Below, piece by piece: positions 40,401 through 46,400 of a DNA stretch of 64,000 nucleotides. The number at the start of each line of letters is the position of its first letter. Position 1 is the first letter of the stretch. Origin of the DNA: Adineta vaga (taxonomy: Eukaryota; Rotifera); assembly GCA_021613535.1 (NCBI GenBank), contig CP075492.1, positions 8,122,001-8,186,000 of the forward strand, read 5' to 3'. The notes under the pieces were generated by a model, which worked only from the letters and a program-made list of their open reading frames with translations, made no database searches and was not told the DNA's origin. Both the position numbers and the translations under genes were made by a program.

Positions 40401-43400
40401 ACGCATTCCGAAAGGAAAAGCGTGTGAACAGCTCATTCCGAAAGGAAAAGTAGCGAATGAAGGAATTAGCAATGCCAGTTCGGAACATCGACAGACAACA
40501 ACAACAGACAACACCGAGCACAAATGTCGAAACTGTTCACAACGATTCGTCGCAAAGAACGATTTATTCAAACACCTGCGTGAACAATGTTATCCTGATG
40601 AAATACGGGAACAAATTGGAAAATTAACTTCACATATTTCCGACGATACGCAACGAAACAAGATCACGAATGTCCTATGGAGATACGGAAATTTATTCGA
40701 TCTTCGACAACCATCAAAGATTGACATTATTTTGAAGAATGCAATCGACACAGGTATTCATAGACCAGTACATACTCCACCATATCGCAAATCCAACAGA
40801 GACCAAGAAACATTACGTGAAGAAACACAAAAACTACTGGAAAATGATATTATTGAACATTCAACGTCGCCATGGTCATCACCTGTAGTACTAGTTAAAA
40901 AGAAAGATGGAACAACAAGATTTTGTGTAGATTATCGTCGACTCAATCAAATTACAACTAAAGATGCTTTTCCATTACCACGAATTGATGATATTTATGA
41001 TCAATTAACCCAAGCAACATATTTTAGCAAATTTGATTTCAAAGCAGGTTATTTTCAAGTACCATTAGACAAAGCCGATCGACCAAAAACAGCATTTTCT
41101 ACAAGAGATGGTCATTTCCAATTCAAAGTATTACCACAAGGACTTACAAATGGACCACCAACTTTTCAACGAATTGTCAATCAAATACTCGGTCCGAATC
41201 GATGGAAGCACATGTTGGCATACATCGATGATATTATAATATATTCACGAACATTTCTTGAACATGTACAACATATTGAAGAAGTATGTTCATTATTGCA
41301 TGACGCAAATTTCAAGTTAAATATAGTAAAATGTGAAATCGCACGTACAGAAATATTATTTCTCGGACACATCATCAAGCAAGGTACAATTCAACCAGAT
41401 CCAGAAAACATCCGTGATTTAGCAGATGTTCGTGAACCAACATCAGCAGAAGAGGCATTCCGATTCGTCAAAGCTGCGGAATATTATCGCAAATTCATTC
41501 CAAAATTCTCGATCATTGCAGCACCACTACACAAATATTCACCAACAACATTACAACAGCAGAAGAATAACAAGAAAACAAAATTCGAAATAACAGAAGA
41601 AGCACGAACAGCATTTCATCAACTGAAGCACATCTTAACAACGGATCTTATCCTCAATTTACCTGATGATGATATGCAATTTAAATTACAAACGGATGCA
41701 AGTGTCGATGGAATTGGTGCTGTTCTATTACAAATTACACCAAACGGTGATCGACCACTAGCATACATGTCGAAGAAATTAACCAAAACACAAATTAACT
41801 GGCCTACCATCGAACAAGAATGTTATGCAATTGTTCAAGCTGTGGAGAAATGGGACAAATATCTTCGTGGACAGGAATTTATTTTAGAAACAGATCATGA
41901 ACCATTAGTCCACTTCAACAACAAAGAACAACTGAACAAAAGGTGTGAACGTTGGCGATTGCGACTAGCTGAATATCGATTCAAGGTGAAGCATATACAA
42001 GGTAAGAAGAATAATATGGCAGATTATTTATCTAGATCACCGGTGGAAATAGCTCATGAAGATAACGACGACCGACTTCAATATGAAACGAAATCAACAC
42101 AAACAGAAACATCATCACCAACGTCCAACCATGAACATCCACCTGTACGAATAATCACAGCTATTACACGAGCTCAAGCAAAATTACAACAGCAGAATGA
42201 GCTCATCCCGCAAGGGAAAGAAGCGAAAACTCAATCGGAGGATGATCCGAATCGGATCATACCCTTCGATTTGGACGATCTCAGGGAAGCACAGGAACGA
42301 GATGATGTCGTGAAACAAATTAAAACCAACATCAACAAACAAAAGCAATATACAATAGAAGACGGATTATTATTACGAAGACAAAAATCATCAATTTTAG
42401 CAGTACCATTTGTTTCACAGGGAAGAATGCGTGCTGATATTTTGAAAATTTATCATGATACACCTGGTAATGGTGCACATTTTGGTCGTGACAAAACAGT
42501 ACGAAAAATACAAGAACGATATTACTGGCCAACAATGACAGCAGATATTGAAAATCATGTCAAATCCTGTTTACCATGTGCACAGAACAATCATCGTCGT
42601 CAAAAACCACCAGGAAAATTACAACCAATACCACCACCTGATGGAATATGGAAAGTACTTAGTATGGATTTCCATGGACCAATAAATCCAACAACACGAC
42701 GAGGTAATCGATACATTATATCATTAACCGATGTCTTATCAAAATTCGTCATAACAAAAGCAGTTCGCGATTGTTCAGCAAAAACAACAGTTGATTTCCT
42801 TACCAACGATGTTATCTTGAAATATGGAACACCAACATGCATTTTAACTGATAATGGTACTCACTTCACAGCAGAAACAACGAACAATTTACTTATGAAA
42901 CTTGGTGTCACTCATTTATATACAACAGCTTATCATCCACAAACAAATGGACAAATTGAACGTTTTAATGCAACAATGGATGGTAAAATAGCATCATTAT
43001 GCAACGAACAACGTACAGATTGGGATGAAATGTTACAATTCGTTACATTTAATTACAACACATCCATACATGCAACAACAAAACATACACCATTTGAAAT
43101 GATGCACGGTCGACAAGCTAGTCTTCCATTCGATCAACAACGGACACTTATTTCACTTACAAACGACACTGAACATGGAGAAAAACTTCGAAATTACCTG
43201 GAAAAATTAACAGATGATGCACGGAAAAATATTCATAAATCTCAGCAACAATATAAGACTCGATATGATCAACATCGACAAGAATTATCGATCAAAATTA
43301 ATGATTTAGTCCTGATTAAAACCAGAAGTTTTCGAAACAAATTCGATATTAGGTACGAAGGTCCATTTCGAATTATCGAACAATTAGGAAGAAAAACATT

Positions 43401-46400
43401 CATTGTACAACATGTGAAGAAAACAACATTAACAAAACAAGTTACAATGGATGTCATCGTTCCATTAGTAGAACGATGGAATTTACATGACTAAACACAT
43501 CCCACTAGGGAAAGGTGTAAATCGACTGTGAACATAATTGACTTCATTAAAATGTATATTTATATTTATATGAATAAAATACATGAATTTGATTTAGCAG
43601 ATCATGTCGGGGAGATAGGTTTCCCCTTCTCACTGATAAGATGGGGCTATCAAAGATATATATATATATCACATAGTCATATATGTATAAGCGACATCTA
43701 TTTTTTTCTATTCATATGAACATTTAATCGATATATCATGGCGATCACGTGCAGACGACATGATACGACGGATGATCCATATGGACGAAGCCGATTACCT
43801 TACAAGAACACGACACGGTCGATCTCACCACATCACAGAACAGGAAAGAAAAAGATGTAAACAAGATCATATAGTCATGCCACTTTCATCTATACGCGTA
43901 TATGACGACGCGAGTATTTATATATATATATATACCCAGGTCGAAAAATCCGAGCCGGATCCGGTCGGAACCAAAATATTCCGGTCATTTCATGGAAGCA
44001 GGATTCCGACCCGGATATTTTCGGATTTTTCCACTCGCTTCTGACTAACTTCCAGTAAGTTCCAGTCGGAAAACGACTGGAATTCACCAGAACAGTCCGA
44101 GAAATTCCGATCGGAATACTGCTTCCACTCTCCTTTGTTTTCCGGTTGGAACCTTTTGGAACTAGCTGAAACCGTCCGGAATATCCTCGGAAATGCGTGA
44201 TTTCTGGCAGGTTCCTTTCGGATCCGGAGGCCGGAACGTCCGTTCTGGGTATAACGGACAGGAAAGAAAGAAAAAAGGACAACAAAGGAATGAAAAATTT
44301 TAGGAAACGAAAAACAAAAGCATGGAAAATTACGAAGAAAAACAGAAGAAAGAAGAACGAAAGGATAACCTTTCACCGGAGTGACCGTCGCCAGACTATC
44401 AAGTAAATCACTTTATTTACTTTATTTATTTTCTAATAGTAGAATGCACTCAACAAAATCACCAAAATCAAGCTGGATGAGAAACCAACGACAGATGGAG
44501 AAGAATGAAGAACTTCGAGGATTACATCCCGAATATCGTCCATCAGCAAATCTCGAAATTGTCCACGTACATCATCGATCGACCATACAATCAATCGAAG
44601 AATTAATAAAAAAGGCAATACAAACAAGAAGATTCGTCGTCGATACAGAATCTCAATGGAAAATATTACGAAAAGGTGAACCTCGAACAAATGGAGCTTT
44701 GATCCAAATCCAGATGATACATTCACCAAGCAAGTCAACAGTGGTCCTCATCGAAACATGTTATCTACCAGGCACAACATCAACGTTATACAAGAAAATC
44801 AAACAATTGTGTGACACCATCTTCGACAACAACAATGAAATTATCACATGGGGACCAATCGAGCAAAAATTTGAGCCTTTTCATCATTTAAATTTCATTC
44901 ATTTAGGAGCAATTCGTGAATGTGACTTGCAATTCTACATTAGCAATCCAAGTCAAATTTATGATTCGCATCCAGAAATGGAAAGGCGAGAGACAACCGG
45001 AAATGTGTCGATGGAAATCAACACACCTGGTGATGAACTTATCGTCCATGTGGACGAGGATGATTTGTGGAACTTCGACGATAATCTCGGTAATTTTCGA
45101 AAAAAAGAAAAATTGAATCCACCTTTAGGTTTACAAGCCGTCGTGGCCGAAAACTTCAACAAATTTCTGGACAAATCGTACACAAAAAATGAATGGAACT
45201 GTGGATTAGATCTTCATTTAGGAACATGGCAAGAAAAACGATTTAGCAAAGGTCAATATGATAAATATCAAGAACAACAAGAACGTACAGAAATGATACG
45301 ATATGCCGTCAACGATTGTGCATCGGTTGCTGAACTTTACTTTGAAAAATATCCGGAAACAACGAACGATTACTTGACACCACCAGAAACGCCAACAACA
45401 ACAATCATTCAAATTTCACACCTGAACACAATCTCCTCTTCGAATGAACAAGAATTAAGTCAACGATCAAAATCAAATCATGGTGAGACATTGACTAAAA
45501 AAGAAATATATTTAGATCGACCAGATTTGTTATTCAAAATGAACGAAGATGAACTTGTACAATTTCAACAACCAGTATTCGACAAAGTGGAAGAACCAGT
45601 TCAACAAGCACAACAACCAGTTCCACAACAATTTCAACGAACACCTGAAGAAGAACATCAAAAGAAGAAAGAAAGACAAAGGAAGAAGAACGAAAAATAC
45701 AAGGAGAAGAAAAGAACTCGTCCAGATTTTATAAATCGTCTAACAAGACCCATCTACTACAAATACAACTACCAAAAAATTCGAGCTCAACTGATAGACG
45801 ATGAAATACATCACACACATCAAATCAACATTAATGAAGACAAAGATGCAGTGACGATCAACTTCAAGTCCCGAGAGTTACTTGAAGCAGCAAGAACAAA
45901 AATGCGGGTGAATTATTTTTCAGAAAATCAATACTACAGGAGATGGGGAAGAAGAAAAGAAGAAAAAAAGAAGAATTAGTGGTGGTGGTGATTCACATGT
46001 GTGAGGACACACGATCTCATACTGGTGGGGAAGAATGTTAACGTAGCAGCTCTCGGAATTCTATCTTTTTCTCTCTCTCTCTCTATCTACCTTGTTATCT
46101 TTGTTTTCTATTCTTCTATACATATATATATATATGTGTGTTCTTGTATGAAGAGGTTAGTTAGGTTTTTATTTTATATAAATAAACATCGTCAGCTCGA
46201 ATACGAGCTAACACATATGATTTGTGAGATCTATGCATTGATCAACTATTCAAAAGTATGATTGTCTCTCATACTCTTCTCAACTTGTTTTTTTTCCTTG
46301 ATCGATTTTCATCAATCATTCTCACTGACCTTTCCAACAACTTATTCATAATTCACTATCGATATTTGCACCCTTAGAATTATAGTTCAAAAGATCTGTA

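Larger units (their letters stand above)
38079..46213 (+). mobile_element. Complete Ty3/gypsy-like LTR retrotransposon with exonuclease ORF3
   Basis: 8,135 bp element bounded by two 178 bp LTRs (TG...CA) that look identical, flanked by the 5 bp target duplication CATAT (38074-38078 and 46214-46218). Order: LTR, PBS, 370 nt leader, gag, pol with PR-RT-RNaseH-IN (integrase last, hence the Ty3/gypsy order), a GC-rich spacer, ORF3, PPT, LTR. All three ORFs are open, so it looks young and possibly active. It lies in intron 4 of the NHL-polycystin gene, in opposite orientation to the host. Bdelloid LTR elements with extra ORF3s, including DEDDy exonucleases, were described by the Arkhipova group (2017). 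I cannot assign this copy to a named lineage. Confidence 0.95.

Noticed and set aside
40215-40571. Minus-strand frames within pol (also 41619-41810, 42600-42842)
   Set aside because: Antisense shadows of the intact pol ORF.
43890-44376. Overlapping minus-strand frames of ~130 codons in the GC-rich block
   Set aside because: Low-complexity, no domain, no splice signals; explained by GC-rich composition with few stop codons.
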